Source of the DNA: Pseudomonadales bacterium
GTDB lineage: Bacteria; Pseudomonadota; Gammaproteobacteria; Pseudomonadales; Azotimanducaceae
Assembly (NCBI GenBank): GCA_017854255.1
Contig: JAFMIA010000021.1
Span: forward strand, 1-43,603
Direction of reading: 5' to 3'
DNA: 43,603 nt
Shown here: positions 7,441 through 17,653 of the stretch, piece after piece
Numbering within the stretch: the stretch's first letter is position 1
Layout of the letters: each line of letters starts with the position of its first letter
Made by a program: the position numbers and the translations under genes
The notes under the pieces: generated by a model
The model's database searches: none
Told to the model about the DNA's origin: nothing
The model's input: only the letters and a program-made list of their open reading frames with translations

Positions 7441-8706
7441 ATGAAACTTCTACTGCTCGGTATTAACCATGAAACAGCGCCGCTTGCTGTCAGAGAGCAG
7501 GTCACATTTTCTGCGGGCGCCATTGCACCGGCCTTGCAGCAAATGTGTGATGAAATCGGTTTGCGCGAAGCGCTCATCCTTTCCACCTGCAATCGAACAG
7601 AAATGGTCGCGGTCGGGCACCCGCAAGACCTATCCCGCCTCGGCGATTGGCTCGCTCGCTACCACAATTTAGAATCAACGCTGTTGCAAGACAGTCTTTA
7701 TAGCCATCTCGAAGAAGACGCCGCCAAACATCTTATGCGGGTCACCAGCGGCCTTGACTCCATGGTCTTGGGCGAGCCTCAAATCACAGGTCAGGTTAAA
7801 GCAGCCTTTGCAGAAGCCACCGCAGCCGGCACCGTGGGCGCGACGCTCCACCGTTTATTCCAACAAATTTTTCAAGTTGCCAAACAAGTTCGTTCCGACA
7901 CTGCCATTGGTCAGCATCTAATTTCAACACCCGCCGCCGCCATCAAACTCGCTAAAAATTTATTCACCAATCTCTCTGACTGTCGCTGCTTACTTGTCGG
8001 GGTTGGCGATATGATTGAGCTCGCAGCGAAGCAGTTACTTGATGCTGGCGTGACCCAGATCACCATCGCCAATCGAACCAAAGCCAATGCGATAAGCCTT
8101 GCTGAGCGCTGCGGCGGCGAGGTTATAGGGCTCGAACAACTGCCGGAATGTCTTGAACGCTTTGACCTGGTGCTCTCAGCCACCGGCGCCAGTTTACCCA
8201 TCATTGGCAAAGGCATGGTTGAGCAGGCGCTGCGACTGCGCAAACACGCCCCCATGTTTTTAGTTGACTTGGCCGTCCCGAGAGACATCGAGCCCGAGAT
8301 CACAACGCTTCGAGATGTTTATCTTTATAGTTTGGATGACCTTCAGAATATCGTATCTGAAAACATGGACCTAAGGCGATCTGCTGCTGGCGCTGCTGAA
8401 GCGATTGTCCGGGATGCTGCCATCACCTACGAGCAAGGCGAAAAATCTCGAGCAGGTCAGGATTTGGTTGTCCGTTATCGCAAACAGCTCGAGGACCTCA
8501 AAGACGCCGAATTAGCCAAAGCCATAGCGAGAGCAAAACAAGGGGATGACATCGACTTGGTCCTGAAAACCCTTGCCACACAACTCACGCAGAAACTTGC
8601 CCATACCCCAAGCGTTGGCCTGAAATCGCTGATCATTGACGGCGATGCGGCTGCGATCGAGCAGGCCAAAACACTGCTCGGTTTAAATCAGGATGACACC
8701 CCTTAA
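7441..8706 (+). CDS. hemA: Glutamyl-tRNA reductase
   Basis: HemA reduces glutamyl-tRNA with NADPH to glutamate-1-semialdehyde, the first committed step of tetrapyrrole synthesis by the C5 route. The 421-residue protein starts [15 protein letters not shown], the family signature. The catalytic nucleophile Cys50 is in [10 protein letters not shown]. The substrate-binding segment [17 protein letters not shown] follows, and an NADPH domain starts near [17 protein letters not shown] dimerisation helix region forms the C terminus. Its TAA stop shares one base with the prfA start (TAATG), a standard hemA-prfA-prmC arrangement. lolB and ispE lie on the opposite side, as in E. coli. Confidence 0.97.
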   Translation: MKLLLLGINHETAPLAVREQVTFSAGAIAPALQQMCDEIGLREALILSTCNRTEMVAVGHPQDLSRLGDWLARYHNLESTLLQDSLYSHLEEDAAKHLMRVTSGLDSMVLGEPQITGQVKAAFAEATAAGTVGATLHRLFQQIFQVAKQVRSDTAIGQHLISTPAAAIKLAKNLFTNLSDCRCLLVGVGDMIELAAKQLLDAGVTQITIANRTKANAISLAERCGGEVIGLEQLPECLERFDLVLSATGASLPIIGKGMVEQALRLRKHAPMFLVDLAVPRDIEPEITTLRDVYLYSLDDLQNIVSENMDLRRSAAGAAEAIVRDAAITYEQGEKSRAGQDLVVRYRKQLEDLKDAELAKAIARAKQGDDIDLVLKTLATQLTQKLAHTPSVGLKSLIIDGDAAAIEQAKTLLGLNQDDTP

Positions 8707-9806
8707 TGAAAGCTTCGATTGAAACCAAACTGAGTCAAATTCAAGAGCGCTTCGAAGAATTATCGGCACTGCTGAGCGATGCCGCGGTTATCAATGATCA
8801 GGACCGCTTCCGCGCCTACTCCCAAGAGTACGCTGAACTGGAACCCGTCGTTGTCCAATTCAGAAAATACCAAGAAACCACGGAAGCGCGTGCCGATACG
8901 GAACTTATGTTGAACGACGCCGACGAGGAACTTAAAGCCATGGCGCGCGAGGAACTAACCACCTTGCTGGCAACCCAAACCGAGCTTGAGAGCGAACTAC
9001 AGATTCTGCTGCTGCCGAAAGACCCTAATGACGCGAATAACGTGTTCATCGAAATCCGAGCCGGCACCGGCGGCGATGAAGCCGCAATATTTGCGGGCGA
9101 CCTGCTTAAAATGTATTTGCGCTATGCAGAAACCAAACGCTGGAAGACCGAAATTATTAACCAACGCGAAGGGGAACACGGCGGCTATAAAGAAGTCATC
9201 GTTCGGTTTGAGGGCGCTCAAGTGTATGGCCAATTAAAGTTTGAGTCTGGCGCCCACCGCGTGCAACGTGTACCGCAAACCGAGTCACAAGGCAGGATTC
9301 ATACTTCAGCCTGCACCGTCGCGGTTCTACCTGAGATCGAGGCGATTGACGGCATTGAAATTGAAAAAAATGACCTTCGCGTTGACACCTATCGCGCCAG
9401 TGGCGCGGGCGGGCAGCACGTTAACAAAACAGACTCCGCCGTACGACTCACGCACTTGCCCACGGGTATTGTTGTTGAATGCCAAGATGAACGATCACAA
9501 CACAAAAATCGCGCGCGTGCGATGAGCCTACTGCAAGCCAAACTTCTGGATAAAGCCCAAAGTGAGCAAAGCCAAGAACAAGCGCAACAGCGAAAGTCCC
9601 TCGTTGGCAGCGGTGATCGATCCGAAAAAATTAGGACCTACAACTATCCTGACGGCCGAGTGACGGATCATCGAATTAACTTGACCCTTCATCGCTTGCC
9701 GCAAATTATTGCAGGAGAGCTTGATGCCGTGATTGAACCACTCAGAAGCGAGCACCAAGCCGATTTATTATCCGCTCTTGGCCTGGATCAACATGGCGAT
9801 GGCTAA
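8706..9806 (+). CDS. prfA: Peptide chain release factor 1
   Basis: RF1 reads UAA and UAG in the ribosomal A site and triggers peptide release. The 366-residue protein has the N-terminal helical domain, then the codon-recognition domain and the catalytic GGQ at residues 235-237 ([16 protein letters not shown]). Downstream is the conserved [16 protein letters not shown] segment. The stop-codon recognition tripeptide, usually PAT or PVT in RF1, reads PQT at 190-192 within [15 protein letters not shown]1 rather than RF2 is clear from overall similarity and length, and there is no internal frameshift as in prfB. The next gene, prmC, overlaps its end and modifies the GGQ glutamine. Confidence 0.97.
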   Translation: MKASIETKLSQIQERFEELSALLSDAAVINDQDRFRAYSQEYAELEPVVVQFRKYQETTEARADTELMLNDADEELKAMAREELTTLLATQTELESELQILLLPKDPNDANNVFIEIRAGTGGDEAAIFAGDLLKMYLRYAETKRWKTEIINQREGEHGGYKEVIVRFEGAQVYGQLKFESGAHRVQRVPQTESQGRIHTSACTVAVLPEIEAIDGIEIEKNDLRVDTYRASGAGGQHVNKTDSAVRLTHLPTGIVVECQDERSQHKNRARAMSLLQAKLLDKAQSEQSQEQAQQRKSLVGSGDRSEKIRTYNYPDGRVTDHRINLTLHRLPQIIAGELDAVIEPLRSEHQADLLSALGLDQHGDG

Positions 9807-10629
9807 ACCCATTGCAGAGGCGCTTCTTGAAGCCAGCGCCGCCCTCGGCAATAAGCCCGATCATCGGCGCGATGCGGCATTATTACTCGGCCATGTAACC
9901 GGGCTCAGTCGACGCGATATCATTGCGCACCCAGAGGCCAAGATTTGCAACGCGCACTTGGCCCAACTCCAAGCAATGATCGAGCGCAGGCAGGCAGGCC
10001 ATCCTATGGCGTATCTCATCGGAACCCAGGCGTTCTGGGATCTCGACTTTAAGGTGACGCCGGATACGCTGATTCCAAGACCAGAAACCGAATTACTGAT
10101 CGAGATCATTCTCAGTCAAGATGATACTGCTCCCAAAACCGTCATGGACCTGGGAACAGGCTCTGGGGTCATTGCGGTAACCCTTGCAGCAGCCCGGCCC
10201 GACTGGTCGGTGATCGCAACCGATGCCTCCATTAAGGCACTCCGCATTGCACAACAGAACGGTGCCGGGTTAACCAACCTAGACTTTGTTGCGGGTCATT
10301 GGCTAACCTGCTTTGGGGGCGTTGTGGCGGACATCATTGTGGCAAACCCGCCCTACATCGACCCACTTGATTCACATCTGGCAGCCCTCGTTTTTGAGCC
10401 ACAATCGGCCCTCGTTGCCCAGGACAATGGCTATGCCGACTTGAAGACCATCATCCATCAGAGTACCCCATTGCTCGCGAAAAATGGTTACCTGCTGCTC
10501 GAGCACGGATATAACCAACAAGATGCGGTCCTGCGCGAGATGCGCCTTGCGGGCTACGCCCCAACTGCCTACTGCGACCTTGCTGGCAATCCGCGCGCAG
10601 TGATGGGGCATCGAAAGGAGACCTTATGA
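9793..10629 (+). CDS. prmC: Release factor glutamine methyltransferase
   Basis: PrmC uses S-adenosylmethionine to N5-methylate the glutamine of the GGQ motif in RF1 and RF2. With the start at 9793 the protein is 278 residues, the family norm. Motif I is [13 protein letters not shown] (about 118-129), and the catalytic NPPY is at 185-188 in [13 protein letters not shown]. The upstream helical domain includes [18 protein letters not shown], which binds the release factor. The frame is open up to 9733 but that part is inside prfA. ATG 9793 or 9799 fits the family, and GGAT lies a few bases before 9793. It overlaps prfA by 14 bases and the next gene by 4 (ATGA). Confidence 0.95.
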   Translation: MAMAKPIAEALLEASAALGNKPDHRRDAALLLGHVTGLSRRDIIAHPEAKICNAHLAQLQAMIERRQAGHPMAYLIGTQAFWDLDFKVTPDTLIPRPETELLIEIILSQDDTAPKTVMDLGTGSGVIAVTLAAARPDWSVIATDASIKALRIAQQNGAGLTNLDFVAGHWLTCFGGVVADIIVANPPYIDPLDSHLAALVFEPQSALVAQDNGYADLKTIIHQSTPLLAKNGYLLLEHGYNQQDAVLREMRLAGYAPTAYCDLAGNPRAVMGHRKETL

Positions 10630-11381
10630 ATGACGCAGATCTGTTGCGGTACAGTCGCCACATCCTGCTGCCCGAAGTGGATCTTGACGGCCAAGAAAAA
10701 TTACTCAAAGCCAAGGTGGCCATTATTGGCTTGGGCGGTCTGGGCAGTCCGGTTGCCCTGTACCTTGCCGCGTCAGGCATTGGCGAGATCACACTGGTTG
10801 ACGGCGACCTTGTCGACCTTGGCAATCTACAACGCCAAATCATTCACACTGAGGCGGACTTAACCCACAACAAGGTTGATTCTGCGGCACGTGCGTTGTT
10901 ACAAATTAATAGCACCCTTAAGATCATCCCGGTCACTCAACGCATTAAGGGCGACGCCCTTGATGCCTTAGTCACCGCCGTCGATGCGGTGGTGGATTGC
11001 ACCGATAATTTTGAAACGCGTTTAGAGATCAACCGGGCATGTGTTCAGGGCCGAAAGCCTTTGATTTCAGGTGCAGCGATCCGGCTTGAAGGGCAGTTGC
11101 TAACGGTTGACCCAAAGGTTCCAGATAGCCCTTGTTATCAATGCCTCTACGGCAAGGATGCTCTGGCACAACAAGATTGTGCCACCACTGGCGTGATCGC
11201 GCCGCTCGTCGGCGTCATCGGCAGCTTGCTGGCTTTGGAGACCCTCAGGGTGCTCCTCGGCATCGCTCAGGGTCATACCGGCCAGCTGACAACCTTTGAT
11301 GGCAGGACCAATCGCTGGCATCAGTTTAGGTTTAAAAAAAGATCTGATTGCCCTATTTGCGCTGTGCCAAGTGCGCCTTAG
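10626..11381 (+). CDS. moeB: MoeB/ThiF-type sulfur-carrier adenylyltransferase
   Basis: Enzymes of this family use ATP to adenylate the C-terminal glycine of a small ubiquitin-like sulfur carrier (MoaD or ThiS). This one has 251 residues. It shows nucleotide-binding GLGGLG at 35-40, NLQRQI at 67-72, DCTDNFETR at 124-132, zinc ligands CYQC (170-173) and CPIC (242-245), and Cys185 in [14 protein letters not shown]. There is no rhodanese domain. MoeB is the better match because the C-terminal region reads [17 protein letters not shown]. Location after hemA-prfA-prmC also favours MoeB, as in many proteobacteria. ThiF cannot be excluded. Its last 29 bases overlap the 3' end of lipA on the other strand. 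Confidence 0.85.
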   Translation: MNDADLLRYSRHILLPEVDLDGQEKLLKAKVAIIGLGGLGSPVALYLAASGIGEITLVDGDLVDLGNLQRQIIHTEADLTHNKVDSAARALLQINSTLKIIPVTQRIKGDALDALVTAVDAVVDCTDNFETRLEINRACVQGRKPLISGAAIRLEGQLLTVDPKVPDSPCYQCLYGKDALAQQDCATTGVIAPLVGVIGSLLALETLRVLLGIAQGHTGQLTTFDGRTNRWHQFRFKKRSDCPICAVPSAP

Positions 11382-12318
11382 CCTGCTGATCTGCTTGATA
11401 GGAAGAGCGAACCAACGGGCCACTGGCAACCTGTGAGAACCCCATAGCACGAGCTGTCTCGGCCAAGGCCGCAAACTCATCAGGATGCACATAGCGCTCG
11501 ACGGCAAGATGATCGCGGCTTGGCTGAAGGTATTGACCAAGGGTAAGCATGTCGACGTCGTGGGCCCGCAGATCGCGCATCACCGCTTCGACTTCGGCTA
11601 GGTCCTCCCCCAAGCCCAGCATTAATCCGGACTTCGTGATGACCGAAGGCCGAATGGCCTTGTAGCGCTTTAGCAACTGCAAGGACCACTGATAATCTGC
11701 TCCGGGCCGCGCTTTTTTATACAGCCTCGGAACCGTCTCGAGGTTATGATTGAACACATCCGGCGGTGTATCCCGCAAGATTGCTAAAGCGATGTCCATC
11801 CGACCTCGAAAATCCGGAACTAAAACTTCCAATCGCGTGGCTGGGTTGTGTTCCCGAACCGCCGCAATGCACGCCGCAAAATGCCCAGCACCGCTGTCTT
11901 TTAAATCGTCACGATCAACCGACGTCACCACGACATATTTCAAATCCATCTCTGCCACCGCCTCAGCCAACTGCCGAGGCTCATCCGGATCTAATGGATT
12001 GGGCTTTCCATGCGCCACATCACAAAAAGGGCATCGACGCGTACAGATCTCGCCCATAATCATGAAGGTTGCCGTACCATGCGAAAAACACTCGGGCAGA
12101 TTCGGACAACTCGCCTCCTCACAAACCGATGCCAGCTTTCGTGTTCTGAGAATGCCTTTAATCCGATCCACTTCTGGATTTGCCGTTAATCGGATTCTGA
12201 TCCAGTCCGGTTTGCGCAACAGTGTGTCACTCGGGATCACTTTAACGGGGATTCTCCGAACTTTCTCCTGGCCTCTAAGCTTTTCGCCCTGAACCAACCG
12301 ATTCCGTTTATCAACCAC
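11353..12318 (-). CDS. lipA: Lipoyl synthase
   Basis: LipA is a radical SAM enzyme that inserts two sulfurs into protein-bound octanoyl groups to make lipoate for 2-oxoacid dehydrogenases and the glycine cleavage system. All expected cysteines are present: auxiliary cluster Cys66, Cys71, Cys77 ([12 protein letters not shown]) and radical SAM Cys92, Cys96, Cys99 (CTRRCPFC). The C-terminal RSSY signature lies at 304-307, where its serine ligates the auxiliary cluster. The length is 321 residues. The start is GTG, sharing one base with the lipB stop (TAGTG), with AAGGAGC about 10 bases upstream. Its 3' end overlaps moeB antisense. Confidence 0.98.
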   Translation of the reverse strand: MVDKRNRLVQGEKLRGQEKVRRIPVKVIPSDTLLRKPDWIRIRLTANPEVDRIKGILRTRKLASVCEEASCPNLPECFSHGTATFMIMGEICTRRCPFCDVAHGKPNPLDPDEPRQLAEAVAEMDLKYVVVTSVDRDDLKDSGAGHFAACIAAVREHNPATRLEVLVPDFRGRMDIALAILRDTPPDVFNHNLETVPRLYKKARPGADYQWSLQLLKRYKAIRPSVITKSGLMLGLGEDLAEVEAVMRDLRAHDVDMLTLGQYLQPSRDHLAVERYVHPDEFAALAETARAMGFSQVASGPLVRSSYQADQQAKAHLAQRK

Positions 12319-12992
12319 TACAATACTGCTCCTTGTGCAGAACGACCGCTGTTGCCCTGATCTGCACTCGCCTTTAGCCGGGTGATCAGCGCTTGGGTCA
12401 AGCCCACTTCAACTTCTGCGGGTGTGCAATCCACACCTTGTCGTTTCAAATCTGTTATCTCGAGTCCTTCATAGCCGCAAGGATTAATGCCGTCAAAAGG
12501 CGTCAAATCCATTGCCACATTTAAACTGAGTCCATGATAGCTGTATCCCCGGGTAATTCTTAGGCCGAGGGCCGCAATCTTTTGCTGTTGTACGTAAACA
12601 CCAGGCGCACCGGTTCGTGTTTCAGCCTGAAGGCCTAAATCGCTTAAATAATCAATCACAGATTGCTCAATACTGGTGACCAGCGACTTAACCGTTAGAT
12701 TAAGTCGCCTAATATTCAGTAAGGTATAAATCACAACCTGACCAGGGCCGTGATACGTCACTTGACCGCCTCGGTCAGACCGCACCAGAGGAATCCCGCC
12801 CGCATCCAATACGTGTTCCGTTTTACCAGCCTGCCCTAACGTGAAAACCGGCGGATGGGCGACCACCCACAACTCATCGGGATCGTGCTCGCACCGGTTG
12901 CGGGTAAACTGTTGCTGCGCCGAGAACACGCTTTCGTAGTCTTGGACGCCTAAATACTTCACGACAAAGTCCTGGACCCTCGATGATGCCAT
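12318..12992 (-). CDS. lipB: Octanoyl-[acyl-carrier-protein]:protein N-octanoyltransferase
   Basis: LipB moves octanoate from acyl carrier protein to lysines on lipoyl domains, supplying the LipA substrate. The 224-residue protein has [15 protein letters not shown], the signature [15 protein letters not shown] at 71-85, Lys138 in [12 protein letters not shown], and the catalytic Cys172 in [13 protein letters not shown]. These are the known catalytic Lys and Cys. The order ybeD-lipB-lipA with contact or one-base overlap is the usual one. The ATG directly follows the ybeD stop. Confidence 0.97.
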   Translation of the reverse strand: MASSRVQDFVVKYLGVQDYESVFSAQQQFTRNRCEHDPDELWVVAHPPVFTLGQAGKTEHVLDAGGIPLVRSDRGGQVTYHGPGQVVIYTLLNIRRLNLTVKSLVTSIEQSVIDYLSDLGLQAETRTGAPGVYVQQQKIAALGLRITRGYSYHGLSLNVAMDLTPFDGINPCGYEGLEITDLKRQGVDCTPAEVEVGLTQALITRLKASADQGNSGRSAQGAVL

Positions 12993-13256
12993 TTAAAGCA
13001 CCATCTTCAAGCCTGGGACCGCTTTCAACTGCTCAAATAAACTTGCCAATTGATCTGCGCCCGTTGCAACCAACGAAACCTTGATCGATTCATAATTACC
13101 CCCTGAGCTCGGTCGAAAGGCGATTTTTTGATCCGTTAAGCTTGGATCAAAGCTTTTAACGATCGCGATGACCGCAGTTCTAAATTCCAGGCTCGACACA
13201 CCAATCACTTTGATTGGGTAATCACACGGGAACTCAATTCGAGGAGGGTCTTCCAT
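12993..13256 (-). CDS. ybeD: YbeD/DUF493 family regulatory protein
   Basis: This 87-residue protein belongs to the YbeD (UPF0250) family. The fold resembles ACT-like regulatory domains, and the exact role is not known. The typical pattern is visible: IEFPCDYPIKVIG at the start, then SSGGNYESIKVSLVATGADQL. It ends LKAVPGLKMVL. In most gammaproteobacteria it lies between dacA and lipB, as here, suggesting a link to lipoate or envelope functions but proving none. It abuts lipB with no gap and stands three bases after the dacA stop. Confidence 0.9.
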   Translation of the reverse strand: MEDPPRIEFPCDYPIKVIGVSSLEFRTAVIAIVKSFDPSLTDQKIAFRPSSGGNYESIKVSLVATGADQLASLFEQLKAVPGLKMVL

Positions 13257-13259
13257 ACA

Positions 13260-14429
13260 TTAAAGGGCCAGTGGGTCGCCTGAAAACAGCGATAAGAAAA
13301 ACAAACTAACCTCATCGATCAGACTGGAAACCAAACCAGCTTCATCTACCCCATTGAGCGCGACGACCGGTCGCTCAAGCAGCGTTTCGCCTTCAAGTGA
13401 AATTCTCAGCAAACCAAGTGTTTGCCCTTGGCTTACGGGTGCTTTGATCACGGGATCCAGCGTTACCTCAGCGGCAAGCGCCCCACGCGCGCCGGTCGGG
13501 ATCGTTAATCGGGCAGGCGCCTCAATCCCAACATCGAGCGACTCATGTAATCCCCCCCAAACTTTAACGCGCCTCAGACTTTCAAGGCCGTCGTAAAGCT
13601 TAACGGATTCAAAATATCGGAATCCGTAATTGATCAATTTTTGAGACTCGGTTGACCGCGAGCGTTCGGACGTTGCGCCCATCACGACCGATACCAGGCG
13701 CATATCCTTTTTCTCAGCCGAGGCCACCAAACAAAATCCTGCGGCCTGCGTATGACCCGTTTTCATGCCGTCCACCGCGTCATCACGCCACAGCAAGCTA
13801 TTTCGGTTTGCTTGACGGATATCGTTATAGGAGAAGTACTTTTCTTTATAGACCTTATAGTGCTCCGGAAAATCGCGAATAAGCGCCCGAGCCAAAATCG
13901 ATAAATCTTTTGCCGTGGTGTAGTGCCCTTCATCCGGCAAACCCGTTGCATTTTTAAACTGGGTGCGGGTCATACCAAGCTTTTGGGCTACCTGATTCAT
14001 AACGTCGGCGAAGGCATCCTCATCACCTGCTATAAATTCCGCCATTGCAACACTGGCATCGTTGCCCGACTGAATAACAATCCCTCGGATCAAATCAGCG
14101 ACTTTGACCTCGGTGCCCTCGCGGATAAACATCCTAGAGCCTTCCATCTTCCAGGCTTTCACGCTAATCGGGACCAAATCGTCTAGGCTGATTCGACCTT
14201 GTTGAATCTCTGACGCAATGATGTAGCTCGTCATGATTTTTGTGAGACTTGCTGGTGGCAGCCTCATCTCGGCATTCTCCTCAATGATCACAGTGCCTGT
14301 CGCCGCATCCAATAGAATATGACCTTCGGTCGCCAGTTGTGGCGGCGCGGGGATGATCCTCGGCGCGGCGAGCGCGGTCTGAAACAACGCGATACTGAGG
14401 AGGATGAGCAACAAACTTCGCATAATCAT
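13260..14429 (-). CDS. dacA: D-alanyl-D-alanine carboxypeptidase (PBP5/6 type)
   Basis: DacA trims the terminal D-Ala from peptidoglycan pentapeptides in the periplasm and limits cross-linking. The 389-residue precursor has a signal peptide, with hydrophobic core RSLLLILLSIALF and likely cleavage near TALA-AP. Penicillin-binding motifs are SLTK at 61-64 (catalytic Ser61), SGN at 121-123 and KTG at 223-225. A C-terminal beta-rich domain ends in an amphipathic segment (IDEVSLFFLSLFSG) that probably anchors it to the inner membrane. It starts ATG at 14429, or at the second ATG two codons later. rlpA lies 64 bases upstream. Confidence 0.96.
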   Translation of the reverse strand: MIMRSLLLILLSIALFQTALAAPRIIPAPPQLATEGHILLDAATGTVIIEENAEMRLPPASLTKIMTSYIIASEIQQGRISLDDLVPISVKAWKMEGSRMFIREGTEVKVADLIRGIVIQSGNDASVAMAEFIAGDEDAFADVMNQVAQKLGMTRTQFKNATGLPDEGHYTTAKDLSILARALIRDFPEHYKVYKEKYFSYNDIRQANRNSLLWRDDAVDGMKTGHTQAAGFCLVASAEKKDMRLVSVVMGATSERSRSTESQKLINYGFRYFESVKLYDGLESLRRVKVWGGLHESLDVGIEAPARLTIPTGARGALAAEVTLDPVIKAPVSQGQTLGLLRISLEGETLLERPVVALNGVDEAGLVSSLIDEVSLFFLSLFSGDPLAL

Positions 14430-14493
14430 TTTGGTCCTTCTGAACGAGGCCGCTTATGGCTGCGCCTACTTTAACCCGCCAAGCGCAAGCACG

Positions 14494-15492
14494 CTAATTG
14501 GCAACGACTTTCACGGGTTTAGCGAGGCCCATTTGAACCAATATTCGAGTCACCGCAGACTCGCTCTTGGTCGTCTGGATCGGCCCAATCCAAACCTTGT
14601 GTAACGTGCTATCTTTTTCAAACTCACTCTCAAGCACGCGGACCACTGCGTTCAAGCGCTGAAGCATCAAGTTCGCCTCAATGTCTCTTTTAAGGTTTTG
14701 GGCACTCGCAATTGATTGGAAGGCCCCCGCCTGCAGATAAATCTTCGGTGACGCTTGCTTTTGCTTCTGAGCCTTTTCGGGATAGTTGATCGCGTCAATC
14801 GCCTCAACCACGACAGGCGCAGTACCCTGCGTTGAGAAACCCAAGGCTTTCGCTGCCGCGAAGGACAAATCGATCATTCGGTCATCATGAAAAGGGCCCC
14901 GGTCATTCACCCGAACCTCAATCTTGCGACCATTATCTAGGTTCGTCACCCGGACCATGGTTGGGATCGGTAACGACTTATGCGCAGCTGAAGGAAGGTA
15001 CATATCAAAAATTTCGCCATTAGACGTTTTTCGACCCTGGAATTTCTGGCCATACCAGGAGGCAATGCCAACCTCGACATAACCTAAGCTAGACTTTTTA
15101 ACCTCATAACGGTCACCAAAGACTTCGTAGGGACTGTTCCAAGGCGGTCTAACGCCGTCATCGCTTGATTCAAAGCTCAAGGCCTCATCACCCAAGTGCT
15201 TGCTCTCCGCCTCCAGCTCAGCATCACTTAATGGCGGAATCGGTGGTTGATCCTCGGCTGTTGACGCTTTTGGCGTTATCGTTTCGGCGATCGCTGTTTG
15301 CGACTCAGGCGGCGCATCCTCAGCACGGGGCGTGCCCGTTAGCACGGAATCCATTGCGGTCAGGACATTTTCAAACATGCCCGGCGCCATTTTACGGCCA
15401 TCCGATTGGCAACTCGCCAGAGCGCCAAGCGTAATCAGCAGCAGACAACGCGAGCCCCACCCGCTACAACGCGCCCCATTAATCGGATTCAT
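14494..15492 (-). CDS. rlpA: RlpA septal-ring lytic transglycosylase lipoprotein
   Basis: RlpA cleaves glycan strands that lack stem peptides, helping daughter cells separate. The 332-residue precursor has a lipoprotein signal with LASC (lipidated Cys28). A low-complexity linker covers about 40-135. The double-psi beta-barrel runs from about 139 to 225 (VGIASWYGQKFQGRKTSNGE, His171 in AAHKSLP, Asp197 in VNDRGPF). A C-terminal SPOR domain from about 250 starts KIYLQAGAF and should bind denuded glycan. All parts expected of an active Pseudomonas-type enzyme are present. It overlaps mltB by four bases (ATGA). Confidence 0.95.
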   Translation of the reverse strand: MNPINGARCSGWGSRCLLLITLGALASCQSDGRKMAPGMFENVLTAMDSVLTGTPRAEDAPPESQTAIAETITPKASTAEDQPPIPPLSDAELEAESKHLGDEALSFESSDDGVRPPWNSPYEVFGDRYEVKKSSLGYVEVGIASWYGQKFQGRKTSNGEIFDMYLPSAAHKSLPIPTMVRVTNLDNGRKIEVRVNDRGPFHDDRMIDLSFAAAKALGFSTQGTAPVVVEAIDAINYPEKAQKQKQASPKIYLQAGAFQSIASAQNLKRDIEANLMLQRLNAVVRVLESEFEKDSTLHKVWIGPIQTTKSESAVTRILVQMGLAKPVKVVAN

Positions 15493-16493
15493 GATGCCGC
15501 GGCCTTCAGGCGCTCGCTCAACTGAAACACGGCCATGGCGTAAAGCCGACTTCGGTTGTAGCGCGTGATCGCATAAAAATTCTGAAAACCAAGCCAGGTT
15601 TCTGCCCCAGCCTTACCCTCATAATGTAAAGGCGCGGCCTTGAGCGCCGGGAAGTCACGCATTGATTCATCGAGCGCAATGCCCGCATCGGTAAGCTTCT
15701 GTGCCGACAGAGAAGGCTTCAACTGCTGATTAAAAAAATCAATCGGCAAAGCCGCTTTTGAGGTCATTGGCACCAGGATGGGTCCGTTTTTTTGCCAACC
15801 GTGTACGGCTAAATAGTTTGCAATGCTCGCGATCGCATCCACTGGCTCATCCCAGATATCGATAAAATCATCATCAGTGAAGTCAACCGCATACGCCCGA
15901 TAACTACTGGGAATAAATTGACCATACCCCATCGCGCCCGCATAGGATCCTAGTAGGCCTGTAACGGGCTTTTGTTGCTCACGCGCCAACAAAAACAGTT
16001 CCCGTAATTCTTTCCGAAAGAATCCGGATCGCGGAGGATAATCAAATGCAAGCGTTGTGAGCGCATCGATTACACGATAACGCCCCTTGTTTCGACCGTA
16101 AGACGTCTCAACGCCTAAAATCGCTAGAATGACCCAACGATCAACACCCCACTTCGCCTCTGCCCGATCAAAGCTGTCTCGGTACTGTTCCTCAAAGGCC
16201 TTACCCTGCTCAACCCGAGCCTTGGTAAGAAAAATATCCTGGTACGTGGCCCAGGTCATCACGCGTTCAGCAGGCCGTGAAATGGCATCAATGATTGACT
16301 GCTTGTAGCTCGCCTCCTCGAACGCCTCAAGAAGCTCGGCTCGATCAAACCCATCGGCGTCAGTGAGTTCTGAAATAAACGCTAGCACTTCTGGGCGGTC
16401 AGTGTAATCAGCCTTCAGCGGCGCAGGCAGTGCTATATACAGCGCGGCGAGGAACGCCAAAAGTCCAATCTGTTGTGTCATACGAGCGCTCAT
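15489..16493 (-). CDS. mltB: Lytic murein transglycosylase B
   Basis: MltB cleaves the MurNAc-GlcNAc bond with formation of a 1,6-anhydro ring. The 334-residue protein has a hydrophobic N terminus (LLAFLAALYIALPAPLKA) that looks like a cleavable signal and has no lipobox cysteine, so it is probably a soluble periplasmic form (SltB-like). The catalytic Glu129 is in GVETSYGRNKGRYRV. The GAMGYGQFIPSSYRAYAVDF block is the family signature. Its neighbours rodA and rlpA place it in the elongation and septation gene set. It follows rodA by 17 bases. Confidence 0.95.
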   Translation of the reverse strand: MSARMTQQIGLLAFLAALYIALPAPLKADYTDRPEVLAFISELTDADGFDRAELLEAFEEASYKQSIIDAISRPAERVMTWATYQDIFLTKARVEQGKAFEEQYRDSFDRAEAKWGVDRWVILAILGVETSYGRNKGRYRVIDALTTLAFDYPPRSGFFRKELRELFLLAREQQKPVTGLLGSYAGAMGYGQFIPSSYRAYAVDFTDDDFIDIWDEPVDAIASIANYLAVHGWQKNGPILVPMTSKAALPIDFFNQQLKPSLSAQKLTDAGIALDESMRDFPALKAAPLHYEGKAGAETWLGFQNFYAITRYNRSRLYAMAVFQLSERLKAAAS

Positions 16494-16510
16494 AGCCGTG
16501 AAATCCTAAT

Positions 16511-17653
16511 TCAAAGTAACGTAATGCGGCGATGGCTATGAATCGACATCATCAAACCAAACCCTGCAAAGAGTGTCAGCAAAGCGGTTCCACCATAGCT
16601 GACCAGTGGCAGCGGCACGCCTACTACGGGAAGGATACCCGAGACCATGCCAATATTCACGAAGACATAAACCGAAAAGGTAAAGGTTATGCTGCCGCAC
16701 AGGAGCCGACCGAACGTATCTTGTGCGTTGAGCGACATCATGAGCCCTCTTAAAATAAAAAGACCGTACAGGGCAAGTAAAGACACCACACCCAAAAACC
16801 CCAGCTCCTCCGCGAGTACTGCGATAATAAAATCCGTGCTGCTTTCTGGCAGAAAATCCAAGTGCGATTGGGTCCCATTCAACAGCCCTTTACCACTAAA
16901 GCCCCCTGACCCGATCGCAATTTTCGACTGAATGATGTTCCAGCCTGCCCCCAATGGATCTCGCTCGGGATCAAACATCGTCAAGATTCTGCCCCGCTGG
17001 TAATCTTTAATAACAAACCAAAGGGCCGGCGCTGAGATCAGCACCAAGGCGCCGACGCGCAGCATATAGCGCCAGGGGAGCCCCGCTAAGATTAAAACGA
17101 GAAAGCCCGAAGTTGCGATCATCAAACCTGTACCCAAATCCGGCTGAACGATAATGAGCCCAGCTGGCACCAACAGCAATAAACAGCTCACCAACACCGG
17201 TTTGAGCCCTGGCGGCAAGTGACGTTCATGAAAATACCAGGCCAAAACCATCGGCAGGAACAGCTTCATCAACTCAGACGGCTGGAAGTTTAAAACCCCG
17301 GGCACCCTAAGCCATCGCCGAGAGCCATTCACCTCGGTTCCAAAGGGATAGATAAGCAACAATAAAATGAGACCCAACCCATACAGCAAGGGCGCTGTTC
17401 TCAGCAAAAAATAAGGCGGGATCTGAGCAATCAAAATCATCAAGCCAAACCCCAAGCCCAGTCGAACCAACTGCGCCTCAACGACCACCCAGTTGCCATC
17501 CGATGCACTATGAAGCACAACCAGACCAAAACTCACAATCGACAACAGGATCAACATGAGCCAAGGATCAAGGTTGAACCAGGTAAACTCCCCACGATGG
17601 TTTCGAAAACTTGTTGCTCCGCCGGGTAGCCTTCGAACAAAATCTCCGCTCAT
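16511..17653 (-). CDS. rodA: Rod-shape peptidoglycan glycosyltransferase RodA
   Basis: RodA is a SEDS-family integral membrane enzyme that polymerises lipid II into glycan strands during lateral wall growth, working with PBP2. The 380-residue protein contains about ten membrane segments. Signature stretches are WLRVPGVLNFQPSELMKLFLP, VVQPDLGTGLMI-like IIVQPDLGTGLMIATSG, and the C-terminal GMVSGILPVVGVPLPLVSYGGTALL. The conserved catalytic Asp lies in the large periplasmic loop, as in SFLPESSTDFI-like LDFLPESSTDFIIAV. The ATG overlaps the mrdA stop by four bases, so the two partners are translationally coupled. Confidence 0.97.
   Translation of the reverse strand: MSGDFVRRLPGGATSFRNHRGEFTWFNLDPWLMLILLSIVSFGLVVLHSASDGNWVVVEAQLVRLGLGFGLMILIAQIPPYFLLRTAPLLYGLGLILLLLIYPFGTEVNGSRRWLRVPGVLNFQPSELMKLFLPMVLAWYFHERHLPPGLKPVLVSCLLLLVPAGLIIVQPDLGTGLMIATSGFLVLILAGLPWRYMLRVGALVLISAPALWFVIKDYQRGRILTMFDPERDPLGAGWNIIQSKIAIGSGGFSGKGLLNGTQSHLDFLPESSTDFIIAVLAEELGFLGVVSLLALYGLFILRGLMMSLNAQDTFGRLLCGSITFTFSVYVFVNIGMVSGILPVVGVPLPLVSYGGTALLTLFAGFGLMMSIHSHRRITLL

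Noticed and set aside
9733-9792. Longer N terminus for prmC
   Set aside because: The extra part is prfA read in another frame and does not resemble PrmC.
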